Below are positions 48,106 through 57,185 of a DNA stretch of 64,000 nt, piece after piece. Each line of letters starts with the position of its first letter. The first letter of the stretch is position 1. Made by a program: the position numbers and the translations under genes. The stretch is from positions 1-64,000 of the forward strand of contig CALCKW010000015.1 of assembly GCA_937965695.1 (NCBI GenBank), written 5' to 3'. The notes below the pieces were generated by a model, which was not told the DNA's origin, ran no database searches, and saw nothing but the letters and a program-made list of their open reading frames with translations. The DNA is from an uncultured Granulosicoccaceae bacterium (lineage in GTDB: Bacteria; Pseudomonadota; Gammaproteobacteria; CALCKW01).

Positions 48106-48651
48106 ATGGGTGTTCGTTATCAAAAAATAGGCGACGCTGATCGAGAATTCGTGAAAGCGCAACCACTCTTTTTTGTGGCTAGTGGTACAGCGGATAGTTC
48201 GATTAATCTCTCGCCTAAAGGCTCAGACACGTTGCGTGTGTTAGAAGGTAATCGGGTGCTTTGGTTGAATTACACGGGCAGCGGCAATGAGACGGCTGCT
48301 CATTTGGCTGCAGATGGCAGAATCACTTTGATGTTCTGCTCCTTTGCAGGTGACCCGCTCATTTTACGGTTTTATGGCACAGCTAAAGCGATTCACCCAC
48401 GTGACGAGCGTTGGGACGAGCTGGTCGCTCATTTTGACGAGTTCCCCTCTGTCAGGCAGCTGGTTGACTGCGAAATTACTGCGGTCCAACGCTCATGCGG
48501 ATTTACTGTTCCTCTGATGGACTTGCAAGGTGAAAGACACCATATGAATGATTGGGTAAGCAAGCGGAAAGAGCAGGGATTCGAAAGTTATTGGCGTAAA
48601 AAGAACAGCTTGAGTGTGGATGGTTTACCCACTCATATCCTCGAAGATTGA
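48106..48651 (+). CDS. Pyridoxamine 5'-phosphate oxidase family protein
   Basis: FVKAQPLFFVASGTADSSINLSPKG...RVLWLNYTGSGNETAAHL; start at ATG 48106. Confidence 0.85.
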   Translation: MGVRYQKIGDADREFVKAQPLFFVASGTADSSINLSPKGSDTLRVLEGNRVLWLNYTGSGNETAAHLAADGRITLMFCSFAGDPLILRFYGTAKAIHPRDERWDELVAHFDEFPSVRQLVDCEITAVQRSCGFTVPLMDLQGERHHMNDWVSKRKEQGFESYWRKKNSLSVDGLPTHILED

Positions 48652-48902
48652 AACGATTACCCATTTGAAAGGCAGTTAGATTTCCAACTTTTGTGTTGAT
48701 TTCCGGCTTTGCCGACCGCATGATCGTCAGCACGTATATGTGCAGATGAGTGCTTATTGGGTCGGCGAGGCGTTTGTTTCTAGCTACCTTTTGGTCAAAA
48801 AAAGTGCTGTTCACGGTGAGTAAATGCGTGAATTGCTCGCACTTCATTTTCTGTGCAGTATCAGTTGGTATTCTTTGAATACAATTCCAAGGAGAATTGA
48901 AT

Positions 48903-49724
48903 ATGAGCTTAGTGAGTACACTGGGTAAGATCGCTATGGGCGTAATGGTCGCTAAAGGCGTTGGTAAAATGATGGGCAACGGCGGTAGTGGAGCATCATC
49001 TGGCGGTGGTCTTGGTGGGCTACTCGGTGGAGCACTCGGAGGTGGTCAACAAGGTGGCTCAGGTGGAGGACTTTTAGGTGGACTTCTCGGTGGTGCCCTG
49101 GGCGGTCAGCAAGGTGGCGGAGGAGCTGGTGACCTGCTTGGAGGTTTGCTCGGTGGAGGCCAAAGCGGTGGCCAGGGCGGACTAGCCGGCCAGTTAGGTG
49201 GCCTTCTCTCTGGTGGAGCACAACAGGGTGGCCAGCAGAGTGGTGGATTAGGTGGTCTGCTTGATTCGCTAGGTGGCGGCGGCGGTGCTGCAGCTGGTGG
49301 CATGGCGGGTGGTTTGGGCGGTTTACTCAATCAAGCACTTGCAGGCCAAGAACCTGAATCAACTCCCGATACAGAAAAACAAGCTGAAGTGCTTTTACGT
49401 GCAATGCTGAGTGCTGCTAAATCTGACGGTGAAATTGATGCAGGAGAGCGCGAAAAACTGTTGAAGCACTTAGGTGACGTATCACCCGAGGAGCAGGCAT
49501 TTGTTCAGCGGGAAATGTCGAGCCCAGTAGATGTGCAGGCTTTGGTTGCATCCGTTCCGCGAGGAATGGAGCAACAAGTGTATTTGATGTCTTTGACCGC
49601 GATCGATCTAGATTCACAAGCTGAAGCCCAATATTTACACCAACTGGCTCAGGGTCTGAACATTGACCAGCGACAGTGCAATGCAATACATCAACAGCTC
49701 GGTGTGCAGGTGCTTTACAGCTAA
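48903..49724 (+). CDS. DUF533/TerB-like protein with Gly/Gln-rich N-terminal region
   Basis: GGLLGGALGGGQQGG tract then TPDTEKQAEVLLRAMLSAAKSDGEIDAGEREKLLKHLGDVSPEE; SD AAGGAG 48889-48894. Confidence 0.85.
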   Translation: MSLVSTLGKIAMGVMVAKGVGKMMGNGGSGASSGGGLGGLLGGALGGGQQGGSGGGLLGGLLGGALGGQQGGGGAGDLLGGLLGGGQSGGQGGLAGQLGGLLSGGAQQGGQQSGGLGGLLDSLGGGGGAAAGGMAGGLGGLLNQALAGQEPESTPDTEKQAEVLLRAMLSAAKSDGEIDAGEREKLLKHLGDVSPEEQAFVQREMSSPVDVQALVASVPRGMEQQVYLMSLTAIDLDSQAEAQYLHQLAQGLNIDQRQCNAIHQQLGVQVLYS

Positions 49725-49751
49725 CAAACACGGGCAATGCACTAGCAAGGA

Positions 49752-49785
49752 AGAAGACGGCTATCACTAAAGATGCCGTCTTTTT
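49752..49785 (+). terminator. Rho-independent terminator after DUF533 gene
   Basis: AAGACGGC...GCCGTCTT stem then TTT; overlaps the convergent TetR stop codon. Confidence 0.65.
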
Positions 49786-50413
49786 AGGCCTTTGCCCTAC
49801 CAGGTTTAAACAATTGCGCAGTTAATTTGAGTGCCTTTTCTGCGCGTTTTGTGCATTGCTCATCAGTGAGTGGATCTTGAACGCCGATCGCTCGGCGAAT
49901 TTGTGTGTCTCCGATCAACAACGATAAATAAGTCTCGCTGGCATCTTTTACTTGGTGTGCTGGCCAGTGGCCACTGTCGGCGGCGGCACTAAAAACCCTT
50001 TCAATCAGCGGAGCAATAGTTTCCTTTCCTGCCTTGGCTATGGCGTCGCCCAGAGTGGTCCCCAGTTCATGGTTATCAGCTTCAGCTGCAGCTGCACGAT
50101 TAAGAGCAATCGCTCGAGGACTAGTAACGAGCTGTAGCAGCGCAGGTCCAAAGAGACTTAGCGTTTCTATAGGGTCTTTGTTCTTGCTCAAGCAGACTTC
50201 TAGACCTTCATTTACGCTACGCGCGTTCTCCTCGACCAAGGCAGTAAACAACCCCTGCTTGCTGCCATACCAGCGGTACAAAGTTTCGTTTGACGCTTTA
50301 GCTTTCTTAGCAATAAGGAGCATTGAGGAACTTCGATAGCCGCGCTCTGACAATATTTCATAGGCGGCTTCCTCTATTAGCTTTCGTCGAGCATCTTGTT
50401 TTTCTTTGCGCAT
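49784..50413 (-). CDS. TetR/AcrR family regulator
   Basis: RRKLIEEAAYEILSERGYRSSSMLLIAKKAKASNETLYRWYGSKQGLFTALVEE. Confidence 0.92.
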   Translation of the reverse strand: MRKEKQDARRKLIEEAAYEILSERGYRSSSMLLIAKKAKASNETLYRWYGSKQGLFTALVEENARSVNEGLEVCLSKNKDPIETLSLFGPALLQLVTSPRAIALNRAAAAEADNHELGTTLGDAIAKAGKETIAPLIERVFSAAADSGHWPAHQVKDASETYLSLLIGDTQIRRAIGVQDPLTDEQCTKRAEKALKLTAQLFKPGRAKA

Positions 50414-50466
50414 AAGTTTTTCTCTTCTTTACAAATGCATACACAAGAATTCAAATTAAAAACGTA

Positions 50467-50484
50467 CACTTTATTTCTAAAGTG
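50467..50484. promoter_or_regulatory. Palindrome CACTTTA-TTTC-TAAAGTG in divergent TetR/DUF1772 intergenic region
   Basis: Perfect 7-bp inverted repeat read directly. Confidence 0.5.
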
Positions 50485-50516
50485 AATAGCCTATTTGAGT
50501 CATAAGAGGAGAGTAG

Positions 50517-51023
50517 ATGATTGTGCCAACGAAAAATAGATTTCTTTCGGATGTCAGTTCAATTTTTTCTGTTTTAGTGCTCGGTGTTATGTCGGGCTTT
50601 TTCTGGACATATTCCTTTAATGTAAATTACGCACTAAATAATCTAGATGCAGACGCTTACGCTCAAGTGCAAAGTCTTTTAAATGTTAACGTTAGGCACG
50701 GTGTGTTTTTTTTCTTTTTCTTCGGTGGTGGGTTGTTCCCCGCTTTGGCAGGGCTCATCAGTTGGACCCAAAAAAAGGTCCGTCGGTCATGCTGGTTGTT
50801 GTTGGCCTGCGTTGTTTACTTACTCGGGGTGGTACTGTTGACTAAGCAGGTAAATTTACCGCTAAATGCCGACACTGAATCTTGGATTTTAGGCTCTGTG
50901 CCAGAGCATTGGATAGCTACTCGAGACGCTTGGAATCAAGCTAATCTATGGCGAGTTATGGCTTCTGCTGCTGCTTTTCTCTGTGGCTTACTCGCTTTGG
51001 TATCCAACCAGTCGCGCACCTAA
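50517..51023 (+). CDS. DUF1772-like membrane protein
   Basis: 4-TM-like topology, RDAWNQANLWRVMASAAAFLCGLLAL C-terminal pattern. Confidence 0.6.
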   Translation: MIVPTKNRFLSDVSSIFSVLVLGVMSGFFWTYSFNVNYALNNLDADAYAQVQSLLNVNVRHGVFFFFFFGGGLFPALAGLISWTQKKVRRSCWLLLACVVYLLGVVLLTKQVNLPLNADTESWILGSVPEHWIATRDAWNQANLWRVMASAAAFLCGLLALVSNQSRT

Positions 51024-51173
51024 TCCGTCGACGCTATTACATTTGTCTGAGCCTTTTGACACGGTTGCTTGCTTTGGGATTGCATAGAGTTCAATGCCAA
51101 AGCTTGTAGCTATGCTGGCGTGTCGGTAGCATGAGCTACTTATAATTCAACTCTAAGAAATGTCATAACTATC

Positions 51174-52463
51174 ATGGATTTTCTCAAAGAACTTCAGTGG
51201 CGTGGGCTATTGCACCAAACCGCTGGAAATGATGTCGAAACACACCTTCAAACTCCTGGGCAGGTAGCCTATTGTGGCTTTGATCCTACTGCCGACTCGC
51301 TGACTATTGGGAATTTGATACCCATAAAAATGCTGATGACGTGGCAGCGTAGCGGACATCGACCGATCGTTTTGATGGGGGGAGGTACTGGACTAATCGG
51401 TGACCCCTCAGGTCGAGACTCTGAGCGATTGTTGCAAACTGTGGATCAAGTAGAGCACAACATCTCTCGCCAAAGAAAAATCTTTGAGCAATTGATGGAT
51501 TTTGATAAGGGAAATCCTTGCGCAGCAACCATCGTCAACAATTACGATTGGCTTGGGAAGCTCGGCTTTATTGAAGTTTTGCGCGATGTGGGTAAACACT
51601 TTTCTGTTAATGCGATGATCAAAAAGGATTCTGTTTCCGACCGATTGAACAATCGCGAGCAAGGCATCAGCTATACAGAGTTCAGCTACATGTTGTTGCA
51701 AGCTTACGATTTTCTGCACTTGCGTCGCGAGCATGGTTGCACTGTTCAAGTGGCAGGCTCTGATCAGTACGGGAATATTGTCGCGGGTATGGATTTGATT
51801 CGCCGTCATTACGACAATCCTAAAGAGGGAACCGCCTTCGGTGTAACAAACAAGTTGGTCACCCGTGCGGACGGTCAAAAGATAGGCAAGTCAGCGGGCA
51901 ACGCAATTTGGCTTTCAGCTGATCGTACGTCGCCCTATCAGTTCTATCAATTTTGGATAAACACCGATGATGCGGACGTTATTAAATATCTGCATTGGTT
52001 TAGTTTTATCCCGCAAGCGGAAATTGAGGCAATAGCTGTTGAACACGAACAGGCGCCACATCAACGGGCGGCTCATCGAGCACTGGCGCAACACATGACC
52101 AAGTTGATTCACGGCGAGGCCGTGTTAAACGCAGTAGAATCCGCGGTGCAGGCGTTATTCGGTGGCGATGTGAGAGCATTAGATGAGAAAATGCTGGCTG
52201 AGGTTTTTGCTGATGTACCCAGCAGTGAGCACGACAAAGTCACTCTTGGTGGTGAAGGTGCAAGCTTGGCTGAATTGCTGGCAAATACTTCGCTGGCAAG
52301 TTCAAGGCGTCAAGCGCGCGAATTTTTGCAAAATGGCGCGGTTGCCGTCAACGGTGAAAAAGTTGCTGCAGACTATGTGCTTCGCAGTGAAGATCTATTG
52401 CATGGCACGACTATTTTGCTGAAGCGTGGCAAGAAGAACTGGCATGCTACTCAGTGGCGTTAA
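51174..52463 (+). CDS. tyrS: Tyrosine--tRNA ligase
   Basis: YCGFDPTADSLTIGNLIPI, GSDQYGNIVAGMDLIRR, KIGKSAGNAIWLS, C-terminal S4 domain. Confidence 0.97.
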   Translation: MDFLKELQWRGLLHQTAGNDVETHLQTPGQVAYCGFDPTADSLTIGNLIPIKMLMTWQRSGHRPIVLMGGGTGLIGDPSGRDSERLLQTVDQVEHNISRQRKIFEQLMDFDKGNPCAATIVNNYDWLGKLGFIEVLRDVGKHFSVNAMIKKDSVSDRLNNREQGISYTEFSYMLLQAYDFLHLRREHGCTVQVAGSDQYGNIVAGMDLIRRHYDNPKEGTAFGVTNKLVTRADGQKIGKSAGNAIWLSADRTSPYQFYQFWINTDDADVIKYLHWFSFIPQAEIEAIAVEHEQAPHQRAAHRALAQHMTKLIHGEAVLNAVESAVQALFGGDVRALDEKMLAEVFADVPSSEHDKVTLGGEGASLAELLANTSLASSRRQAREFLQNGAVAVNGEKVAADYVLRSEDLLHGTTILLKRGKKNWHATQWR

Positions 52464-52520
52464 TGCTTAGAGGGCTATTTGAGTCTTCGCCTTTTGTACT
52501 TTAGCTAAGAAGGATTTTTT

Positions 52521-53420
52521 GTGAAGCAGACCACTGACAAACCCTTAAGCCAAGTTATCGTCGATTTACAAAAAGACCTTGCCACCGCAAATTATATTGC
52601 TGATCCAGCGCTGGCGACATGCTTGCAATTAATGAATGTGCTCGAAAAACCATTATTGCTCGAAGGCGATGCGGGTGTTGGTAAGACAGAAGTTGCCAAA
52701 GCATTAGCACGCTCAACTGGGCGCAAGTTAGTGCGATTGCAATGCTACGAAGGATTGGACTTAGGCTCTTCCGTCTACGAATGGGATTACCAGAGACAAC
52801 TTTTGGCCATTCGTATGATGGAGGCCAATGGGCCACAGTCTGTAGACGAGGGTATTTTTTCGCAGCGATTCCTTCTCGAGAGGCCGTTGATGCAAGCAAT
52901 AAGTTCTCCAGAGCCTGTTGTATTGTTGATCGATGAAATAGACCGAGCGGACGAGGAATTCGAAGCCTTTTTGTTGGAACTGTTGTCAGATTGGCAAATA
53001 AGCGTACCTGAACTTGGGACGATTGCAGCCAAAAGTCGTCCCACTGTTGTGCTGACGGCGAACGGTACTCGTGAGTTGTCCGATGCGCTGCGTCGTCGTT
53101 GTCTATATTTTTATGTGGACTATCCAAACTTTGACAAGGAGTTACGAATTCTGCGCGCTAAACTGCCTGAGTTACAGAGCGGTTTGGCCATGCAAGTGGT
53201 CGCATTTGTTCAGCGATTGAGAGAGGCGGATTTACGCAAGTCTCCTGGCATCGCAGAAACACTTGATTGGGCTACCGCGCTTTTAAATCTTCGTGTCGAA
53301 GACTTACGTGCGTCTCCTCAAATGATTGCCGATACATTGGTGTGTCTACTGAAAACCCAAGAAGATCAGGCCGCCACTGACGCAGACGCTATTGCTGAGT
53401 TGATCAAGCGTTTGCGTTGA
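52521..53420 (+). CDS. MoxR-family AAA ATPase (CoxD-like)
   Basis: LEGDAGVGKTEVAKALA, VVLLIDEIDRADEEFEAFLLELLSD; adjacent to VWA/CoxE protein. Confidence 0.9.
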   Translation: MKQTTDKPLSQVIVDLQKDLATANYIADPALATCLQLMNVLEKPLLLEGDAGVGKTEVAKALARSTGRKLVRLQCYEGLDLGSSVYEWDYQRQLLAIRMMEANGPQSVDEGIFSQRFLLERPLMQAISSPEPVVLLIDEIDRADEEFEAFLLELLSDWQISVPELGTIAAKSRPTVVLTANGTRELSDALRRRCLYFYVDYPNFDKELRILRAKLPELQSGLAMQVVAFVQRLREADLRKSPGIAETLDWATALLNLRVEDLRASPQMIADTLVCLLKTQEDQAATDADAIAELIKRLR

Positions 53421-53498
53421 ATCGCGTTGTCTCAATAGACCGCTGAAACTTGATCCTTCGACTGACAATCAATTTGAGCCACTAATAAGTTAAATACT

Positions 53499-54641
53499 GT
53501 GCAAAGTGATCACTCCGCTCCACTCATCGTAGAAGCGCGTCTACTTGAATTTATTCGAGACGCAAGGTCCGTCGGGTTTGACAACGGATTGTCCGAATCT
53601 GTCGATGTGTTGCGCTTGCTGCATTGTGCTGATCCCTTTGAACCCATGGCCTTTTTCTGGCAGCTGCGCAGTTTGCTCTGTTGTAGTCAAGAACAGTGGA
53701 ATCGGTTTGAGTCATTCTTCGTCGCTTGGTTCTACCCAGAAGATCACACAAGCGGTGAAGGTGATGATGGTCCCGAGGATTTCAGTAGCAGTGGTGGCAG
53801 TAGTTCAGGTATGCGCTATCTCTCGGATCTGCAAACGGAAACAGTCACCACATCTGAAAAAGAGGAAGCAAGTGGAGGAGGGTCAGCGCAAGAAACTCTT
53901 TCCATGGCGGATTTTCGGTTTGTTTTTGATAAGGCGGAACAACGGGCCTTGGAGCTTTGGTTAGATCAACTGGCGCGCCGTATAAGGAGACGGTTGACGC
54001 GTCGGCAGCGAAATGCGAGCAGTGGCAGAGTCCTTGATTTCCGGCGCACTACTCGTAAGGCTTTACCCTTTGGGGGTGAGGCTATGCGACTGAGTTTTAG
54101 ACGTCGCCGAAGGCGCCTGCCTCGGTTGGTGATATTGATCGACGTTTCGCAGTCTATGGACGTCTATACCAAATTCTTTATGCGATTCGCTATGGGGGTG
54201 TCTGGGGCATTCCAAGAATCAGATGTTTACGCGTTTCACACACGGTTAATTCATCTAGGAGATGTGCTTCGTGAACAGCATGTAGCCACGCTAGAGTCAC
54301 GCCTGACTGCGCTATCTAGGGGGTGGCTTGGGGGCACTCGTATCGCGGCCTCGCTGCAAGAATTCAATCAGCACTATTTACAGCGCACAGTGCATAGCAG
54401 AACGTTAGTGTTGATATTCAGCGATGGCTATGACACTGCTGCCAGCGAGGATCTCGCTGAGCAAGTGAAACGCATTAAGGGGAGGGCTAGCAAGGTTCTG
54501 TGGTTACACCCGCTATTAGCCCGTCCAGGTGGCCCCAAATTAGACCCCAGTCTGAGGCAAGCACTTCCGCATATAGATGCGCTTCTGCCGGCCCATAGCT
54601 TGGAAGCCATGGCTCAGCTTGAGCCTTACCTATCCCGCTAA
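53499..54641 (+). CDS. VWA domain (CoxE-like) protein
   Basis: RLVILIDVSQSMDVYTKFFMRF MIDAS motif, GGTRIAASLQEFNQ. Confidence 0.88.
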   Translation: MQSDHSAPLIVEARLLEFIRDARSVGFDNGLSESVDVLRLLHCADPFEPMAFFWQLRSLLCCSQEQWNRFESFFVAWFYPEDHTSGEGDDGPEDFSSSGGSSSGMRYLSDLQTETVTTSEKEEASGGGSAQETLSMADFRFVFDKAEQRALELWLDQLARRIRRRLTRRQRNASSGRVLDFRRTTRKALPFGGEAMRLSFRRRRRRLPRLVILIDVSQSMDVYTKFFMRFAMGVSGAFQESDVYAFHTRLIHLGDVLREQHVATLESRLTALSRGWLGGTRIAASLQEFNQHYLQRTVHSRTLVLIFSDGYDTAASEDLAEQVKRIKGRASKVLWLHPLLARPGGPKLDPSLRQALPHIDALLPAHSLEAMAQLEPYLSR

Positions 54642-54658
54642 ATCGCGATTTTTCTTCA

Positions 54659-54901
54659 TTAATCCTGTGCTGCTTCCCATTCTGCCGGTGAGAAAGCTTT
54701 AATGCTAAGCGCGTGTAATTCTCCGGATTTAATGTAGCTGTCGAGTGCAGCGTAGACTTTCTTGTGGCGTGCCAAAGTGTTGGCGCCATCAAAGCCGACA
54801 CTGACAACGGTGGCTTCAAATTTATATCCGTCACCCTCAAGCGACGTATGCTCATCTGGGAATGCGCTAGCTAATTGCTCAGCCATGATTTCAAGTTGCA
54901 T
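54659..54901 (-). CDS. BolA family protein (IbaG/YrbA-like)
   Basis: 80 aa; GDGYKFEATVVSVGFDGANTLARHKKVYAALDSYIKSGELHALSIKAFSPAEW. Confidence 0.88.
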   Translation of the reverse strand: MQLEIMAEQLASAFPDEHTSLEGDGYKFEATVVSVGFDGANTLARHKKVYAALDSYIKSGELHALSIKAFSPAEWEAAQD

Positions 54902-54916
54902 AAAAAAACTCTGTAA

Positions 54917-55270
54917 TTAACTAGTAGGCGACGCATAAAAGACGTATTCGGTGCTGTAGTCTGAAAATTCAAAATACACTTTGTCACCTTCTTCTTTCCC
55001 GGCTTTGCCGTCGAGATTGGCATCGAGGATACCGTAACCAAACCGGTAAGGGCGTGAAGCGCCAGTTTCAGTTCCCGTGCCAGTAGATATTTTGTCGATC
55101 TTCATGAAACGTCGCATGAGCTTACCGCCGCTATAGACCTCTAAAACTCCGTCGGTGCCTGTCCAGTTTTGCATGGTACGCCCAAGACGGTTTTGGGTTT
55201 CTTGTGTACAACCAGCCAATACTAGTAAAGCGGCACAGCTGAGGGTGATTAATCGGTAATGTGGGGTCAC
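54917..55270 (-). CDS. Hypothetical lipoprotein, 117 aa
   Basis: Signal peptide with lipobox LVLAGC. Confidence 0.7.
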   Translation of the reverse strand: MTPHYRLITLSCAALLVLAGCTQETQNRLGRTMQNWTGTDGVLEVYSGGKLMRRFMKIDKISTGTGTETGASRPYRFGYGILDANLDGKAGKEEGDKVYFEFSDYSTEYVFYASPTS

Positions 55271-55451
55271 AGTTACTCTCCTTGTTGGGAAGGTGACAAG
55301 ACCACGATTCTACAGGCGTCTAGAGCAACTGGCCATACTGAGATGGCCGCACACCAACGACGATGGCACGGTCGCTGCCTGCAATTAGGTGAATAGGGCG
55401 TTGCCAACAGGGAATGCAATGGTCCAAAACAGGGTGTTATCAAAAGGTAAA

Positions 55452-56537
55452 ATGATGAACAAAGCAAAAATTTTGGCTGGCTGTATAGCTTTTGCGACCA
55501 TGGGAGTTGTGGGCGCAGCACAGGCAGGGTTCTATGTTGGAGTGGGAGCAGGCGCAGTTCGTTTAGACCCCAATGTAGGTAGCAATCTGACTATTAAAGA
55601 TGATGGCAGAGACACCGGTATCAAAGCGATTGTCGGAAAACGGCTTGCTCGTCGAGTGTCCATCGAAGCATTTTATACGGCACTGGGCACGGCTGAGTTT
55701 GATCCGGCGGGCGATGTCGACTACAGCAGTTACGGTTTGAATGCGATTATGGCACTCAATGCACCAGCGCACGGTTCTAAACGTCCGCAGTATTTCGTCA
55801 ATATGGGTGTTGGTGCTTTAGATACTGCTTCTGATAACACGACTACTGATCGAGACAATGACCTTCTTGTTAATGCCGGCGTTGGCGTCAGTTTCCCTAT
55901 GCGTCACGGCTTGTCTCTGCGTGCGCATCTGGAAGGGTTTGAACGCGATGCCAGTATGTTCAGTGCTGTGCTCATCAAAGAGTTTGGTGCGTGTCACAGC
56001 TCGCGTTGCGCTCACGGTAAGCACAGTAAAAAACACCAACTGGAGGTCGCAGAGGAATTACCCATAATTGCGACGGCCCCAGCTGTTGATTCCGCTGTTG
56101 ATTCCGCTGTTGAAGAAAGTGATGGAGAAGGGGCTTTGAGCTTGCTCTTTGGCAAAACCGCAGTGGCGGCCAAGCCTGTTGAACAGTCAGTTGATTTGGG
56201 TAAAAGCTTGGATCAGCTCGAAAATGCATACTTCAATAAAGATTCCGCTTACATAACTGATGGGGGTGAGCAAAGTTTGCAGTTGCTTATGCAGACTATG
56301 AGCGACTACCCAAAGATGGAAGTTGAAATTCAAGGTCATGCCGATGTGGAAGAGGCAGGAAGCGCAAGAGCACTGTCGGAGCTGCGGGTTCTACGTGTTA
56401 GTAATTTTCTTGTGAAGAATGGTATTGATGCCGAGCGCTTGTCTCTAATTGCTTACGGCAATTCACAACCTGCTTCCGCTGAAGCGGGTAGTAACCTCAA
56501 CCGGCGTGTGCAGTTTCGCATTTTGTCTGTAGAGTAA
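55452..56537 (+). CDS. OmpA family outer membrane protein
   Basis: Signal peptide from 55452, beta-barrel N-term, C-term EIQGHADVEEAGSARALSELRVLRVSNFLVKNGIDAERLSLIAYGNSQPA...NRRVQFRI. Confidence 0.88.
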   Translation: MMNKAKILAGCIAFATMGVVGAAQAGFYVGVGAGAVRLDPNVGSNLTIKDDGRDTGIKAIVGKRLARRVSIEAFYTALGTAEFDPAGDVDYSSYGLNAIMALNAPAHGSKRPQYFVNMGVGALDTASDNTTTDRDNDLLVNAGVGVSFPMRHGLSLRAHLEGFERDASMFSAVLIKEFGACHSSRCAHGKHSKKHQLEVAEELPIIATAPAVDSAVDSAVEESDGEGALSLLFGKTAVAAKPVEQSVDLGKSLDQLENAYFNKDSAYITDGGEQSLQLLMQTMSDYPKMEVEIQGHADVEEAGSARALSELRVLRVSNFLVKNGIDAERLSLIAYGNSQPASAEAGSNLNRRVQFRILSVE

Positions 56538-56562
56538 TCGGCTGCGTGTAAATAGTTATAAG

Positions 56563-56599
56563 AAAGGCGCGACAGCTAAAAGTTGTAGCGCCTTTGTTG
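56563..56599 (+). terminator. Rho-independent terminator after OmpA-family gene
   Basis: AAAGGCGC-GACAGCTAAAAGTTGTA-GCGCCTTT stem with secondary pairing, T-rich tail. Confidence 0.6.
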
Positions 56600-56617
56600 T
56601 CTAAAGATGAAAAATAT

Positions 56618-57136
56618 ATGACTGAAAACAATAGCGTAGAACTAACAAAGGTAATGAGTGGTGCAGTAGACCGCTTGCGGGGAACCGCGTGGGTTTGCGC
56701 TTGGGTTTTAGTTTTTTCTTGTTGGGTTTTGTCTTTTGGTGTGTCGTCTTATCTTAGTAACATAGTCGGGAAAGAGGCAGTTCTGATTAGCTTGATGGGA
56801 GTTTTGTTGTCGTCTTTCATGTTCTTTGATGTTTTGATCAGATTGTCACACTGTCAGGATAGCAAGGGTTTTGGAAAACGCTTCTGTGAAAAATTGACGA
56901 ATGAACAAAGCTTTCGAGCAGTGCCTACACATCTCATAGACAATGGAGATCAGCTAGCGGACAGCTCTGTTGAATGTTGGTTGCGTGACGAGGTTTACGA
57001 TGTGCCCGAAGCTCAACAATTAGCTAAGCAATATAGAAAAAAAGCCGGTGTGTTACGCATTGCGGATGCTGTGAATTTGAAAATATTCGCTGATCTAACA
57101 AGGCGGCGTTTAAGCGCTGGTTGTCTATCCGCCTAG
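56618..57136 (+). CDS. Hypothetical membrane protein (2 TM)
   Basis: ORF with two hydrophobic segments; ATG at 56618 preferred because 56594 lies in the terminator. Confidence 0.6.
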   Translation: MTENNSVELTKVMSGAVDRLRGTAWVCAWVLVFSCWVLSFGVSSYLSNIVGKEAVLISLMGVLLSSFMFFDVLIRLSHCQDSKGFGKRFCEKLTNEQSFRAVPTHLIDNGDQLADSSVECWLRDEVYDVPEAQQLAKQYRKKAGVLRIADAVNLKIFADLTRRRLSAGCLSA

Positions 57137-57185
57137 CATGTAAAAAAACAGGACGCACGTAGCGCCCCGTTTGTACCAACTTTTT

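Noticed and set aside
48990-49320. Periodic GGTGG-type DNA repeats resembling a repeat array
   Set aside because: Irregular, in-frame Gly/Gln codons of a coding region; no uniform repeat-spacer structure, so not CRISPR.
49106-49330. Pro-rich minus-strand ORF (MSKPPKPPAMPPAAAPPPPPSESS...)
   Set aside because: Reverse-strand artefact of the Gly-rich repeats in the DUF533 gene.
56085-56124. 12-bp tandem repeat GCTGTTGATTCC inside the OmpA-family gene
   Set aside because: Only ~2.5 in-frame copies in a linker (AVDSAVDSAVEES); too short to be notable beyond possible slippage.
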